The notes: a model not told the origin generated them from the letters alone. A stretch of DNA of 64,000 nt from Sabellastarte sp. h YS-2021 (GCA_964017235.1 OZ024935.1:8556001-8620000), one strand, 5' to 3'. Numbered from the stretch's first letter, positions 44,305 to 54,474 are shown. Translations and numbers: made by a program.

Positions 44305-46989
44305 ATGAAAGTAATCTGCCACTGGAACATCAACGGATTCGATTCCAAAAGAGAGCAATTAGAACTCTACCTGGACCACAAGAAAGTCGATGTAATCTGT
44401 CTCAACGAAACCAAACCCACGCACCGCACCACTTTCGAGATAGATGGATTCACACTGGCCGCCCGACGGGACAGAGCCAACCTGGGCGGCGGAGGAGTAG
44501 CCATACTGGTCCGCAACTACATGGATGCCTCTGAGATAGACCTGGACACAGATGACATCTGCGCCATAACCACAACCATCGACGGGAAGAAGACCTGCAT
44601 TATAAGCTGTTACTGGGGCTTCGCACACAGAGGGCTACCCAACCTGGACACCCTGAAAGACCTACTATCTCGCCACAAACACTCAATCGTACTAGGAGAC
44701 TTCAACGCCTACCACCCAACGTGGGGCCATCAGCAACCGAATGAGAGGGGGCGAGCCATAAGACAACTATGCAAGGAATTCGACCTACACCTACAGAATA
44801 ACCACAACCAACCTACCTTCCACAACCACTCGTCGGACCGTCACTCCATACTGGACCTTGCACTGGCCTCCCCCGCAGTCGCACGGAGCATAATGAAAAC
44901 GGAAGTCCAGGAAGCCATACACGGAGAGAACACCTACCACTGCCCTCTGGCTCTACAAATCAGAACAAACATCAAGGACCACCCAATCTGGACCTCAAAG
45001 AGCCTCAACAAGTGCGACTGGGAGAAGTACCAGCGGAAAATAATGGAGAATTTCGACAGGATCCAAGGAAGAGGTCCTACTAACTCAGTAGCCTCTATTG
45101 ACAAGCACGTAGAAGAGGTCACTGAAACCATCGCCTCATGCCTCCATGACAGCTGCCCCACTATCAAATCGAGACAGGGCCTCATCAAAATCAGCAGAGG
45201 CCTACTGGACAAAATCAAGCTTAAACGGGACATCCAGAGAGAAATAAGGCAGTTCCCCGACTATGAACCTCTAAAGCTAGCCTACAGAAACATCACCAAA
45301 GAAATAAAAACCCAACTATATGAGGAAAAAAAGGCCGCCCAAATGAGAGAAGTAGAGGCCCTGAATCCCAAGGACAGCCAACAATACTGGAGAACAATCA
45401 ACAACCTCACCGGGCAAACCAAACCCGAGAAGAAACCTATAAAACTCATCAATCCAGCAACCAACACCAGGACCAAGACAGAGATGGAAACCGCCAACAC
45501 ATTCGCAACACAACTGGCAAAGATCCACAGAACCCACTCAGACATATACTTCAACCACGAGCACAAAGCAGAAGTCGACACGTGGGCCGAATCCATGAAG
45601 GAGCACCTCACCCCACGCAGCACCCCGGCGGCCCCATCGGATGAGTACTCCAGGATCATCACCAGCGAGGACACACACCGGGCACTGAAATCACTCAAAA
45701 ATAAAACCAGCCCAGGCGAAGACACCATTCCATACATAGCCCTGAAAAACCTCCCGGAGCCTGCAATTGACGAACTCACAAAGATTTTCGGCACCTGCCT
45801 ACAAATAGGATACTTCCCAAAGAAGTGGAAACATGCCATTGGGAAGATGATCCAGAAGCCAAACAAACCAAAGGACAACCCAGCCAGCTACAGACCCATC
45901 AGCCTACTGAACTGCATGGGAAAACTGTTCGAAAAAATCATCTCCAACCGGATCCAAGAGTTCATAGAAGACAACAACATCATCAATCCCTGGCAACGGG
46001 CATACCAGCCCCACAAGGAAGCAAATGAACACATAATGATCATTAACGAGTACATGAAGAAGGTCAAAGAAAACAAAAAACTAGCAGCCCTACTGCTCAT
46101 GGATGTAGAAAAGGCCTTCGACGCCGTATGGCACAATGGGCTACTCAAGAAACTTCATGACATGGAACTCCCGGGCGACATCCTCCGGATAATCTCCTCG
46201 TTCCTCACAGACAGAACCATTCAAGTCAGAATAGGAAACACCCTCTCAGAAGTAGTGAAACTACTGGCAGGGACACCCCAAGGGAGCATACTCAGCCCAC
46301 TGCTCTTCATCCTATTCGTCAACGACATTCCGGTAACACCAGCTTGCCAAGTAACTCAGTACGCTGACGATATCGCCATATACACTAGCCACCGCAACCC
46401 TAGATACCTAGAGGCCCACCTCCAGAAACAGGTGGACGAATTGGAGGACTGGTGTGAGGACTGGTTCATCAAGCTGAATGCCAAGAAAACCCAGCTAATG
46501 ATCATCACACGCCAAAACTCTAGGAAAACGATACCTATCACAGTCAGAAACAACCAAGTGGAAATCCAGGACTCGGCAATACTACTAGGGACCACCCTAG
46601 ACAGAACGATGAATCTGAAACCACACATCACCAGCCTCATAAACAAAACAGCACCAAGAATAGAAAAGCTAAGACAGCTACAGCTCTGGGGAGCACACCA
46701 AGAGGCACTGAAGACCTTCTACACAAGCATGATCAGACCAATCCTAGAGATCGGATACCATCTCACACACGACCACAAACCTAGCCTAGAGGCCCTACAG
46801 AAGGTTCAGAACAAATGCCTCAGAATGATAACATGGACCAGCCCACATGAATCATCGAAACCAAGCCACGAAATTCTTCGACTACCTTACATACAAAGCT
46901 ATCTTGAACAGTGCAGAACCAAAGCACTCAAACGATACGAAGACTCTGAGCTCCAACAGCACCTATCGGAGGTTCTAGAGGCCGTTTAA
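44305..46989 (+). CDS. Jockey-type LINE ORF2: AP endonuclease plus reverse transcriptase, 894 aa
   Basis: Cuts the target and primes reverse transcription. An apurinic-type endonuclease fills residues 1-230 (WNINGF, CLNETKP, VLGDFNAYHPTWG, SSDRHSILDLAL with the catalytic S/TD-H area). The reverse transcriptase runs about 450-760: NPASYRPISLLNCMGKLFEK; block A LLLMDVEKAFDAVWHNGL; GTPQGSILSPLLFILFVNDI; block C TQYADDIAIYTS with both Asp. A typical thumb (KLNAKKTQLMII) and C-terminal domain (YTSMIRPILEIGYHL, KVQNKCLRMITW) follow. No RNase H domain is present, as usual for Jockey. The frame is intact. With only 30 bp after ORF1, reinitiation or a stop-and-restart mechanism is likely. Confidence 0.95.
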   Translation: MKVICHWNINGFDSKREQLELYLDHKKVDVICLNETKPTHRTTFEIDGFTLAARRDRANLGGGGVAILVRNYMDASEIDLDTDDICAITTTIDGKKTCIISCYWGFAHRGLPNLDTLKDLLSRHKHSIVLGDFNAYHPTWGHQQPNERGRAIRQLCKEFDLHLQNNHNQPTFHNHSSDRHSILDLALASPAVARSIMKTEVQEAIHGENTYHCPLALQIRTNIKDHPIWTSKSLNKCDWEKYQRKIMENFDRIQGRGPTNSVASIDKHVEEVTETIASCLHDSCPTIKSRQGLIKISRGLLDKIKLKRDIQREIRQFPDYEPLKLAYRNITKEIKTQLYEEKKAAQMREVEALNPKDSQQYWRTINNLTGQTKPEKKPIKLINPATNTRTKTEMETANTFATQLAKIHRTHSDIYFNHEHKAEVDTWAESMKEHLTPRSTPAAPSDEYSRIITSEDTHRALKSLKNKTSPGEDTIPYIALKNLPEPAIDELTKIFGTCLQIGYFPKKWKHAIGKMIQKPNKPKDNPASYRPISLLNCMGKLFEKIISNRIQEFIEDNNIINPWQRAYQPHKEANEHIMIINEYMKKVKENKKLAALLLMDVEKAFDAVWHNGLLKKLHDMELPGDILRIISSFLTDRTIQVRIGNTLSEVVKLLAGTPQGSILSPLLFILFVNDIPVTPACQVTQYADDIAIYTSHRNPRYLEAHLQKQVDELEDWCEDWFIKLNAKKTQLMIITRQNSRKTIPITVRNNQVEIQDSAILLGTTLDRTMNLKPHITSLINKTAPRIEKLRQLQLWGAHQEALKTFYTSMIRPILEIGYHLTHDHKPSLEALQKVQNKCLRMITWTSPHESSKPSHEILRLPYIQSYLEQCRTKALKRYEDSELQQHLSEVLEAV

Positions 46990-47285
46990 TTATTAAAAGA
47001 AAAATACTAAAAGAAAAACACTTTTATGTAACATAACACCCACCATGGGGTAAAAGCCGGGGCCTCTTTGAGTGGGATCCAGGTATTGATCGCTAGAGAC
47101 GGCCCCCAAGTCGGACCCAAACGGGTCTGACCCCCGGGAGCTGACCGGCTGAACTGCCTGACATCCCGCACAACGGAGACACCTGAGCCCAACCCCCGCT
47201 GGTGATATTACCAAAAGAAAAAAAATACTAAAAGAAAAAAGTATAACTTAGATAAAAATAAATAAAATTTTACTCAGGCTCACCT

Positions 47286-47435
47286 GGTAAGTTGGCATGT
47301 CACAAGACACCCGGTAAGTTGGTACGGAGATGGTAAGTCAGTAACCTTCACTGGTAAGTCGGTAAGTCTCGGGTACCCAGTGAGCCGGTACCTCAAAACG
47401 GTAAGTCTGTAACCTTCACTGGTAAGTTGGTAAGT
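47286..47435 (+). repeat. Array of eight GGTAAGT motifs in the LINE 3' UTR
   Basis: GGTAAGT starts at 47286, 47313, 47332, 47353, 47361, 47400, 47421 and 47429, embedded in imperfect GGTAAGTYGGTAAGT and GTAACCTTCACT units. GGTAAGT is the best 5' splice-site/U1-complementary sequence. Confidence 0.9.
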
Positions 47436-47717
47436 TACACCTGAAAAGAGTAATTCGCTACCTACGGTAGCCAAAACAGAAAACAACTTATTTAAGCAAA
47501 ACCTTAGGGTTTCAGCCCTTCTCAGGGCTACCACAGCTGAAGTTCTCTCGAACTCCTGTGGTGGAAGAAAGAAGAAGATGAAGAAGAAGATGAAGAAGAA
47601 GATGCCCTGAACACTGTCCTGAAACAAGAACAAGAATTGAAGCCAGACACACAGCCTTCCGAAACCCGAACCTGCAGCACGGGCGCCACCAACACCCAAA
47701 ACAAAAGCCAGGCAAAA

Positions 47718-47761
47718 GACACCACCCCTAAGGTGTCAGACCTAATCCGCCTTCGGCGGAT
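47718..47761 (+). promoter_or_regulatory. Two terminal hairpins of the LINE RNA
   Basis: GACACC (47718-47723) pairs with GGTGTC (47732-47737). ATCCGCC (47745-47751) pairs with GGCGGAT (47755-47761) around a three-base loop. They end 12 bp before the 3' junction. LINEs without poly(A) tails often rely on a 3' hairpin for recognition by their own reverse transcriptase, which is the inferred role. Confidence 0.65.
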
Positions 47762-47800
47762 ACCATAGAACTCACCTTTTCATCAGATTATTTCATGCTT

Positions 47801-48321
47801 TATGCTTTATGGTGTGATTTGTATAGTTCTTCAAAAGTGCAGTGAAATTTATAGCATTAATACTGGAAGTTATGTCTGGTTCTATGGAGGATTGGTTTGA
47901 AAGGGATTTGGTTCCGAGATATGAGATATCATGGCAGTTTAAAGTGTAAAAATAAATGAACTTGTATGTCAGGCTGTTTTTGGTGGAGTGTATTCAGTTA
48001 ATTTTGGTGAAATTGTGACTATAAAATTTTTGAATAAATGATCTTGTATGCCAGACTATTAAGGTGGAGGGTGCTTCATTAATTCCAGTGAACTTGCAAG
48101 TATAAAATCATTGAATAAATGAACTGTATGCCAGACTATTGTACTATTGTAGGTGGAGAGTGTTTAATAAATTTTCCTGAGATATTGACTATAAAGTTCT
48201 TTGATACTACTGTATTGTATTTTCATACTATTGATGTTATTTGTTATGTAAACAAAATGAATGATTGAAAAATTGTTGAAATAAAAATCTAAAAAGTATT
48301 ATTTTAATCTGCATATAATAT
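47801..48321. other. Intergenic, nothing recognised
   Basis: AT-rich; a loosely repeated 'AATAAATGAACTTGTATGCCAGAC'-like motif of roughly 80-bp spacing runs from 47.95 to 48.15 kb, suggesting an old tandem duplication. Confidence 0.4.
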
Positions 48322-48493
48322 TTAGGAATTTCATGAAAGTCCTGATCGAATATTTCAGTAATTTCGCAAATATTTCAGTAATTTTAGTTATTTCGCGAAA
48401 TTACTGACCAAATCAGGAATTTCACGAAATTACTGACCAAATCAGGAATTTCACGAAATTCCTAAAATATTCAGTAATTTCGCGAAATTACTG
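48322..48493. repeat. Palindromic tandem repeat (AATTTCGCGAAATT)
   Basis: Ends in a 22-bp perfect palindrome (48472-48493) centred on TCGCGA. The related AATTTCRCGAAATT recurs at about 48390, 48418 and 48447, and a 29-bp direct repeat beginning TTACTGACCAAATCAGG occurs twice (48401 and 48430). The whole block can fold back on itself. Confidence 0.85.
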
Positions 48494-48587
48494 GTTACAC
48501 AACTTTACTGTAACATATATACCATTGAAATCAGGTATTGTGTTATGCATTTTTACATACTAAATTTGTAAATACTTTAAGTGGTTA

Positions 48588-48655
48588 TACTGTCACTATT
48601 AAGCCCCTAGGGGCTGAGAATTATGTTCTAGTGACAGAAATAAATAAATAAACTA
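48588..48655 (+). repeat. SINE 3' end fragment
   Basis: A short stretch with the palindrome CCCCTAGGGG, then TAGTGACAGAAATAAATAAA, resembling the (AATA)n-tailed 3' end of the SINEs here. The head is missing. Confidence 0.4.
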
Positions 48656-48769
48656 ACATCACAAAGAGTTTAATTCTCTCTACTCAAAGAGATCCTTTGA
48701 GGGTTTATTACTGCAGTTGTCAGTACGTTTCTTTCAGTTGCAACTTCTTTTCATATATTTATATAAAAG

Positions 48770-49690
48770 TAAGTTACAACTCTTTTTTGCAGCTCAAGAT
48801 TGTCACGCTCTAATGCCAGTTTTTCCCTTTCCAGTTGAATCTCGGCAAGCATCTCATTATGTTCATGTTATGCCCTTTTGGATAAACAGTCATATATTTC
48901 CAGTGAGGCTTTGCATTTAGGAATTTTCCCTACAGCAAATTCATCCACATATGTTGAATCTATAATACAATTAAAAAGCTCTGCCATGTACATCTAATCT
49001 ACCAGTAGTGTCCAGAACTTACTGGACTAGTTATATGAATGCATATGTGAAAGCCATAAGCACATCAAAGAGCCAGTGCAGGGAATTGATATTTCAAACA
49101 ACATCTCATATAATTGGGGGTTTCAATGACTGATTAATTAATTGCAAGTGATTATTTTCATCAACTCTGGATATATATGGTTATGTGTATGTTGTTTCCT
49201 ACTGCATAAAATATGATAATAAAAGTTGCATAGTGCACTATTTTATGCCCAAGAGTGCAAAAAATGAGGTGAAATATAAAGTGCCTTAGCTACTTGACAA
49301 CTGAGCTCCTTTGTTTATGCTGAAGCTGTAACTGTCAGTACGTATTGAGTATGAGGATATTACTACCTCATCAACTTGGTCTTCTGGTTTCCTTCTCTTT
49401 AATGCCTTGATTGCGTTGCTGCATATTTCTTCTATGACCTTTGCTTCATCTCGGGCTTGTTTCTTTTTTACATGTTCCCTGCTTTGCTTCTCTGACTGGT
49501 ACATGCACTCCAATTCATCCAGCTCAGTTAAGAATTGCATTACCTTATCATAATCTTCCTCATTAATACTTAAATCGCCAGACTTAAATGGGAGAATTGC
49601 TAATATCCACATCATCATTTTAATCTTGTCAGACACCTTGTAGATAGCCCTGGGTTGCTTGGCTTTGCTCTCAGTCAATGCTGATTGCAT
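48770..49690 (-). pseudogene. Coiled-coil protein gene fragment, Myb/SANT-companion-like
   Basis: Two minus-strand pieces look like exons of one gene. The first (49286-49690) starts MQSALTESKAKQPRA, contains FLTELDELECMYQSEKQ and EEICSNAIKALKRRKPED. The second (about 48770-48960) starts after an acceptor ATTATAG and reads STYVDEFAVGKIPKCKAS, then, after a TAA codon, EMLAEIQLEREKLALERDNL. The C-terminal Leu/Glu-rich coiled coil is like that of Myb/SANT-type proteins that accompany Harbinger transposons. The in-frame stop suggests a dead copy. The DNA-binding part and the transposase were not found, so the assignment is tentative. Confidence 0.45.
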
Positions 49691-50521
49691 GGAGTTTGTG
49701 TTCCGTGTGTTTCATAAATTTACCATGTCAAATGTCATCTGAAACAGAAACTGTTATTTACTTGTTAGTTTTTAAGTAAACTGATTTCAGAGTCCAAAGA
49801 AGTTTAACTAAAGCATTAAAAAGCGGATAGCTTTCTACCCAGTGGTACACTTTCCACACTAAACTTTCCAAAATAAACATGAAGAATAAATCCTTACTCT
49901 AATAAAAATGCATCAGTTTAATTTGTTGACAAATATGCTCTATTGAATGCTGTAGAGAATACAAAGAATTGCATTGCTTATATTTTCTCCTCAAGGGTTT
50001 ATCTTTGGGCCGATTTCATCTGTAGCCAGTGGTAGGTCACATGAAGAATTGCATTGCTTTGACCTAGAACCACGCTGAGATTTTCTCCACCAGGAAATAT
50101 CTTTTGGCTGAAGTCATTTATAGCCTCACATAAAACCACTCAAAACACTCAAGACATAACTACTAATCAATGCCAGTTGCTGAAAAGTGTATTTTTTGGG
50201 CTTTATATGATAAAACAGTTAGGGAAGTCACTGACATAAAAATTCCATTTTCAGCTTGATAAACGTTAGCTCATTCATTTATCCCCCTTAGAAAATGATG
50301 AAAAACATCAAATGTTAATTAAATAGCACTTACGGACTTGAAACCTTTAGCACAACCTCTCGAATTACCTGAGGTAACCTAAAATGCTGGGAAAGGTTCA
50401 TTAGCTTTATACTGTCGACGTTTCTGGTTATTTGTGTTTTAGGGACCCTAAAGTAAAGTTAAGTTAGTTGAGTTTAAGTTAAAAAGTTTGGGTGATTTAA
50501 ATAAAGTCAGAGTTCAAAGTC
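49691..50521. other. Intergenic, nothing recognised
   Basis: AT-rich, no coding or repeat signal apart from a partial direct repeat of ACATGAAGAATTGCATTGCTT-like sequence near 49.96 and 50.04 kb. Confidence 0.4.
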
Positions 50522-50668
50522 AAAGTTTGGGTTTTACGTCCCGTTGAACAGCTAGGGTCATATTGGGACAGGTTCTAATTATTGCCACTTGTGGGACTCA
50601 AACCACACAGAGTTGACAGTCTGTGATTAGATGCCACACTTGCTAACCATTAGGTCACAGAGGACCTC
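50522..50668 (-). repeat. tRNA-derived SINE, same family as 38692-38842
   Basis: Minus strand: A box TGACCTAATGGTTAGCAAG, B box TGTGGTTTGAGTCCCACA, body CTGTCCCAATATGACCCTAG, tail GGGACGTAAAACCC. Nearly full length and little diverged from the other copy. Confidence 0.85.
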
Positions 50669-50731
50669 AAAGTGATTGCAATGTCATGGCCGAGGCAATG
50701 TCTTAAGATGAAGCCTTATCATTGTTATTTT

Positions 50732-51529
50732 CCCAGTAAACATTAGAAAGGTTTTTAAATGGTTTAAATGTTTACAAAACGTTTTTAATACCTAATTAAA
50801 CCCTATCTTTGGTTTTCTAAACGTTTCTAAGTAAACGTTTATGCTGTAATGTTTAAAAAACATTTTATAAACATTCTCGATACAAACCTATTTACTGAAA
50901 ATGTTTATTAAACACTTATGAAATAACTCAAGAAGCTAGGTTTGACTGGAAATGTTTTAAATACATTTTGAAATAGCTGAAGAAATTAAAGTTTTGCTGG
51001 AAATGTTTTTCAAACATTCATCAGGAAATGTTTGATAAACAGTACACATAAAATGTTTAAACAACATTGCTTGTCAAATGTTTTAAAAACATTATATCAA
51101 AAACGTTTTTTAAACCCATATTTCTAAACCTTCACCTTCAAACATGTCCAAAGATGGCGGTGAGCAATAATAGATGATTTTAGATGACTTTGTCTAAAAT
51201 TGCCCCACATGCAATCCCTAAAAGTAAGAATTGAATGGGGGTACAAGTTCTAAGGCACTATCTTACAATTTTAGACATAAAAATATTATTTTCAATACTG
51301 AGCAACCATACAAAGATAATGAATTTGACCTCTCACCCCATTATTCTTCAGGCATTATTATGTTCATTTATAATGTTTTTCTAACATTTATCATTAAACG
51401 CTTAATAAACGATTTGCATAAAACATTTTTAAAACATTCTATCACAAATGGTTTTCGTACCCATCAATTTTTAACCTTTGCCAAATGTTTCTTTTCAAAC
51501 GTTTGCAAAACCCAAAAATGTTTACTGGG
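50732..51529. mobile_element. MITE or foldback element with CCCAGTAAACATT ends
   Basis: CCCAGTAAACATT (50732-50744) and its exact reverse complement (51517-51529) bound 798 bp. The interior is a dense series of short inverted pieces built on AAACGTTT, AATGTTTAAAAAACATT and similar, so one strand can fold into many hairpins. No transposase. A short plus-strand ORF at 51231-51629 runs across the right end and is not supported. Target duplication not resolved. Confidence 0.75.
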
Positions 51530-52435
51530 TTCATCAGAAGTGTGCCTCTGGTCATACGTCAGTTCTGTCCTACATTATTACTATCCCCTCCTTAGAAACC
51601 CTAGCTTTCTTTTTAACATCAAACTTTAACGAGGACAATCACAGTCTTTATAAATTCTATAAAAACTATTCAGCCCACTAACACATGGGGCTGTACTCCT
51701 AAAGCCTGTTAGGAGTCCATGGTCCAAATCTTCCCACCCATATTCCCCTGAAAGTGCAGCAGAACTCCTGTGGGGGCACCAAGAGAGCGTCTGCTGTGCC
51801 CAGGGTGATGCTGAGTTGATATTTTATGAGTAAATAATGTGCTCTTGTGAATGTTTAGGTGCAGGCAGCATTTGGACCATTGGTGTAAGACCAATGGAAT
51901 ATAACTTGTACAATGTGACTACCAAATGATGATGGATCTATTGTGTGTACACTGGCAGTCAACCGTGTGACCTGATCCATAAAAGCAACTGCAAACTTAC
52001 ATCGTAACTAATGTATATATATAAACACAGGTAATTATGCAAACACCTATCCGTTGGGTCTTTTGTCATTATTGTATTATCTTACTCCATTTCTACACTA
52101 ATGGTCACTAAAATGTCTTTCCTTTGCATTCTGCTTTGGGTTTTTGCAAGCTTGCCTCGTGTTGATGAGAAGGGGGTTGAGCATCACTCTTGCTGTCTAT
52201 TCTACGGATTCTGTTCAGCTTCTATGACCAACACACTGAGATCATAGCTCCCCATAATGGAATACAGTGAGCCTGTACACCTCATTTACTTACACAGTAG
52301 TCATCACCACTGTCATCTGCTACAGAGTAGCTGACCAATCTTACTTCATCCCTCACCCAGAGGGATGACCGATTGAGCCTGATTGGATGACTCATAGAAC
52401 ACAATTGTATGACAAAGTGGACTTTTACCCAGCAA
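51530..52435. other. Intergenic, nothing recognised
   Basis: No coding, RNA or repeat signal that can be supported. Confidence 0.35.
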
Positions 52436-52439
52436 GTCA

Positions 52440-52495
52440 AAATGGGGTTCCGGCACGAAATACTCACCAGGGCGGCGCCACAATCGATGTGACCT
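52440..52495 (+). repeat. Short fragment shared with 57.3 kb (inverted)
   Basis: Reads GGATIDVT-like peptide (QGGATIDVT) on the plus strand. 57.31-57.42 kb on the minus strand reads NPGGAVIDVTF, with a shared GGCGCCRCC and GTCACATCGAT core. These are two pieces of the same repeat or gene family in opposite orientation. Confidence 0.5.
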
Positions 52496-52728
52496 AAACA
52501 AAAAACGTATGTGACAGAAGAACCAGGAAGTAGCGAATATTAATTTATCTGATTTCTGGATATATACGCATTTATCTTATAAAAACTATAATGGAAATAG
52601 TGTAGTAAATTATATAAATTAGTTCTGTGAAGAATATGGAATTTGTATGAGATATTTGTAGCAGTTTTAACATAAATCCCCTATTTTCGCCCAGTTGTAG
52701 CTAAACAGAGTACTAGTAGTGACATTCT

Positions 52729-53031
52729 ACCAGTGAATGCCAGCCTACCAGTGAACGCCCGCCTTATATATCTTTGTTAGAGGTCAAGGACAAATCCTCT
52801 TATATGTCAACAAAATGGGCGTTCACTGGTATTTCCGGTTTGCGGTAAAAACGGCCGATAATTGACAAAAAATATTAAAATATAATGTTTTGAAACAAAT
52901 GTAACAAAATGTACCTCAAATGATAATTGCAGTGTATATCATCAGACAATCTGGTTGTAGAAGAATAAAATGTAAAGCTGTCAATCGAATTTAAATTCAA
53001 TATATTCACTTCAGCATGGGCGTTTACTGGT
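52729..53031. repeat. Inverted repeat cluster (ACCAGTGAACGCCC)
   Basis: ACCAGTGAACGCCC at 52747-52760 has its exact reverse complement at 52817-52830, making a 14-bp stem. One-mismatch copies lie outside at 52729 (ACCAGTGAATGCC) and 53018-53031 (GGGCGTTTACTGGT). Probably a small MITE with subterminal repeats. Confidence 0.7.
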
Positions 53032-53542
53032 TTCAATGAAGATCTGTTTCAGAAAAAAATACTGATTTAAATTTAATAAAGAAATTTTTAGAGGAAATCA
53101 AGAAAAGAAATATTTAGAAGAAATTTATTTCATCAATAAGGCCTCATTTTCTTTGATATTTCCAAAAAATATTTAAATCACAACTATGTTATATACATAC
53201 AAATTTTTTAGTAATTTCATCCCAAATTTTTTCAATTTTTTTTTTATTTATGGATTTATTTTACTTATTATTTAAACAAACTGGTGGATAATAAATAAAA
53301 CACCCAATATATTGTTTCATATATTTATGTACCTAAAATTAAGCTTAGTGTGTGTAGTGTACGTTATTTTATCTAAAATATTCTGAAAATTTTTTGCTGA
53401 TTTGTTTTGGCAAATACACAAATATTTTCAACTAATTAACATGTACGTACCAATCACTGGTGTTCTCAACCATTTTCTAAATTTATTAGCTAATATTTTA
53501 ATGTTTATTTCAAATAAAAAAAATTTTCAAAGAAATGCCAGG

Positions 53543-53792
53543 AAATTCTGTATGGATTTTATTTATTTATTTGTTGCTCTACGTCGTGTTCAACAGCCAG
53601 AGTCATATTGCAACGGCTAGTTTACAGGTGGAGGAAACCATTGCATACTGCACTGTAAACCACCAGGCATCAACAAGTACCTACCAACTTTCCAACATGA
53701 AGCGCCCGGCCCGAGATTCAAACCGGCGGCCTCAGAGGTTAGAGAGAACTCTAACCGCTACACCACTGAGCCCCCTAAAAATTCTGTATGGA
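53543..53792 (-). repeat. Complete tRNA-derived SINE with 14-bp target duplication
   Basis: Between identical AAATTCTGTATGGA copies (53543-53556 and 53779-53792) lies a 222-bp SINE on the minus strand. It has an A box in CAGTGGTGTAGCGGTTAGAG, B box CCGGTTTGAATCTCGG, conserved body TGGTTTCCTCC and GCAATATGACTCTGGCTGTT, and tail AAATAAATAAATAA. The perfect duplication marks a recent insertion. Confidence 0.93.
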
Positions 53793-53869
53793 AATTAATA
53801 GACAAAGGTATACTTCTTGAATTTACAATACATTACATTTTACAACAATAAGTAATACAGTAGCATATT

Positions 53870-53956
53870 CTGACATATTGGGAGACCTGGGTTTGATTCC
53901 CAGTGGTGTTCCTTCAAAAACATCATAGCTTAGTGATAAAGCACTCAGTTTGTCAG
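53870..53956 (+). ncRNA. Circularly permuted tRNA-like element, copy 1
   Basis: The two halves of a tRNA cloverleaf are in swapped order. First comes the anticodon stem 3' strand (TTGGG), a 4-nt variable loop AGAC, the T arm CTGGG-TTTGATT-CCCAG (B box) and the 3' acceptor strand TGGTGTT. After a ~9-nt linker come the 5' acceptor strand ACATCA, TA, the D arm GCTT-AGTGATA-AAGC (A box) and the anticodon stem 5' strand CTCAG. The outer ends CTGACA and TGTCAG pair, extending the anticodon stem. Seen in sequence; whether it is transcribed is unknown. Confidence 0.65.
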
Positions 53957-54075
53957 TTATGTTACTCTTGTTATTTATTCAAAATAAACTCTGCATGGAT
54001 TTTAGGGACTACATATGAGCAGAAGCACTGAGGAAATACCTTACTAGTGATATATAGAACACATCTCTGGGTTAC

Positions 54076-54230
54076 ATAGTGTGAAAGGTCATGGTGTGAC
54101 CTTTGACCTTGCTGTAGTGACATTGAACTTTAAATCTTACAGTTTCTACATAGTGTGCAAGGTCATGGTGTGACCTTGGACTTTGCTGTAGTGACCTTGA
54201 ACTTTAAAATCTTACAGTTTCTGCATGTGA
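54076..54230 (+). repeat. 74-bp tandem repeat with nuclear-receptor-like sites
   Basis: Two units (AAGGTCATGGTGTGACCTT.. starting 54085 and 54159) repeat with few changes, and looser relatives continue to about 54610. The first unit contains TGACCTTTGACCT (54097-54109), an exact inverse of the DR1 consensus AGGTCAAAGGTCA bound by HNF4/RXR-type receptors. Binding is not implied by sequence alone. Confidence 0.8.
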
Positions 54231-54474
54231 TTAAAATTCTTTTCCTGGCTATATCTCAGAAAGTGAAAGTTGTAGGAAGAAATAGATTATCAATTAATTA
54301 ATTTCAATTTTTTTCATAAAATATTTTAGTGAACAAGAGCCCAATGAGTCAAACACCACCAATTATGATACATCTTTACCCCCAACGCCCTTAAGGGCTG
54401 TCAGGACATTGTTTTCACCCATGGTGTCCTGATGGGCATTTGGGCAGGTGGACAGTTGGAAAAAGTTTGATTTG

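Larger units (their letters stand above)
46990..47773 (+). other. LINE 3' UTR
   Basis: Holds ACTAAAAGAAAAA-type repeats (about 47007 and 47228), an array of eight GGTAAGT heptamers (47286-47435), a (GAAGAAGAT)n run near 47570-47605 and two hairpins at the very end. The minus-strand ORFs over it are not supported as genes. Confidence 0.75.
42744..47800 (+). mobile_element. Full-length Jockey-type LINE with 27-bp target-site duplication
   Basis: The element runs from 42771 to 47773 (5003 bp). It is flanked by identical 27-bp copies (42744-42770 and 47774-47800) starting accttttcatcagattattt. It has an 88-bp 5' UTR, two intact non-overlapping ORFs and a 784-bp 3' UTR without poly(A). Its base composition is much more GC-rich than the surroundings, with a clear C-biased codon usage. 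Intact ORFs and a perfect duplication point to a very recent insertion, possibly by an active lineage. It looks whole. Confidence 0.95.

Noticed and set aside
45282-45878. 198-codon minus-strand ORF over LINE ORF2
   Set aside because: Antisense shadow of the reverse transcriptase frame.
51490-51545. CTGATGA next to ACCCA..TGGGT on the minus strand near 51.53 kb
   Set aside because: The GAAA is not adjacent to the closing stem; the pairing belongs to the MITE end.
51231-51629. 132-codon plus-strand ORF
   Set aside because: Runs through the right terminal repeat of the foldback element and has no known domain.
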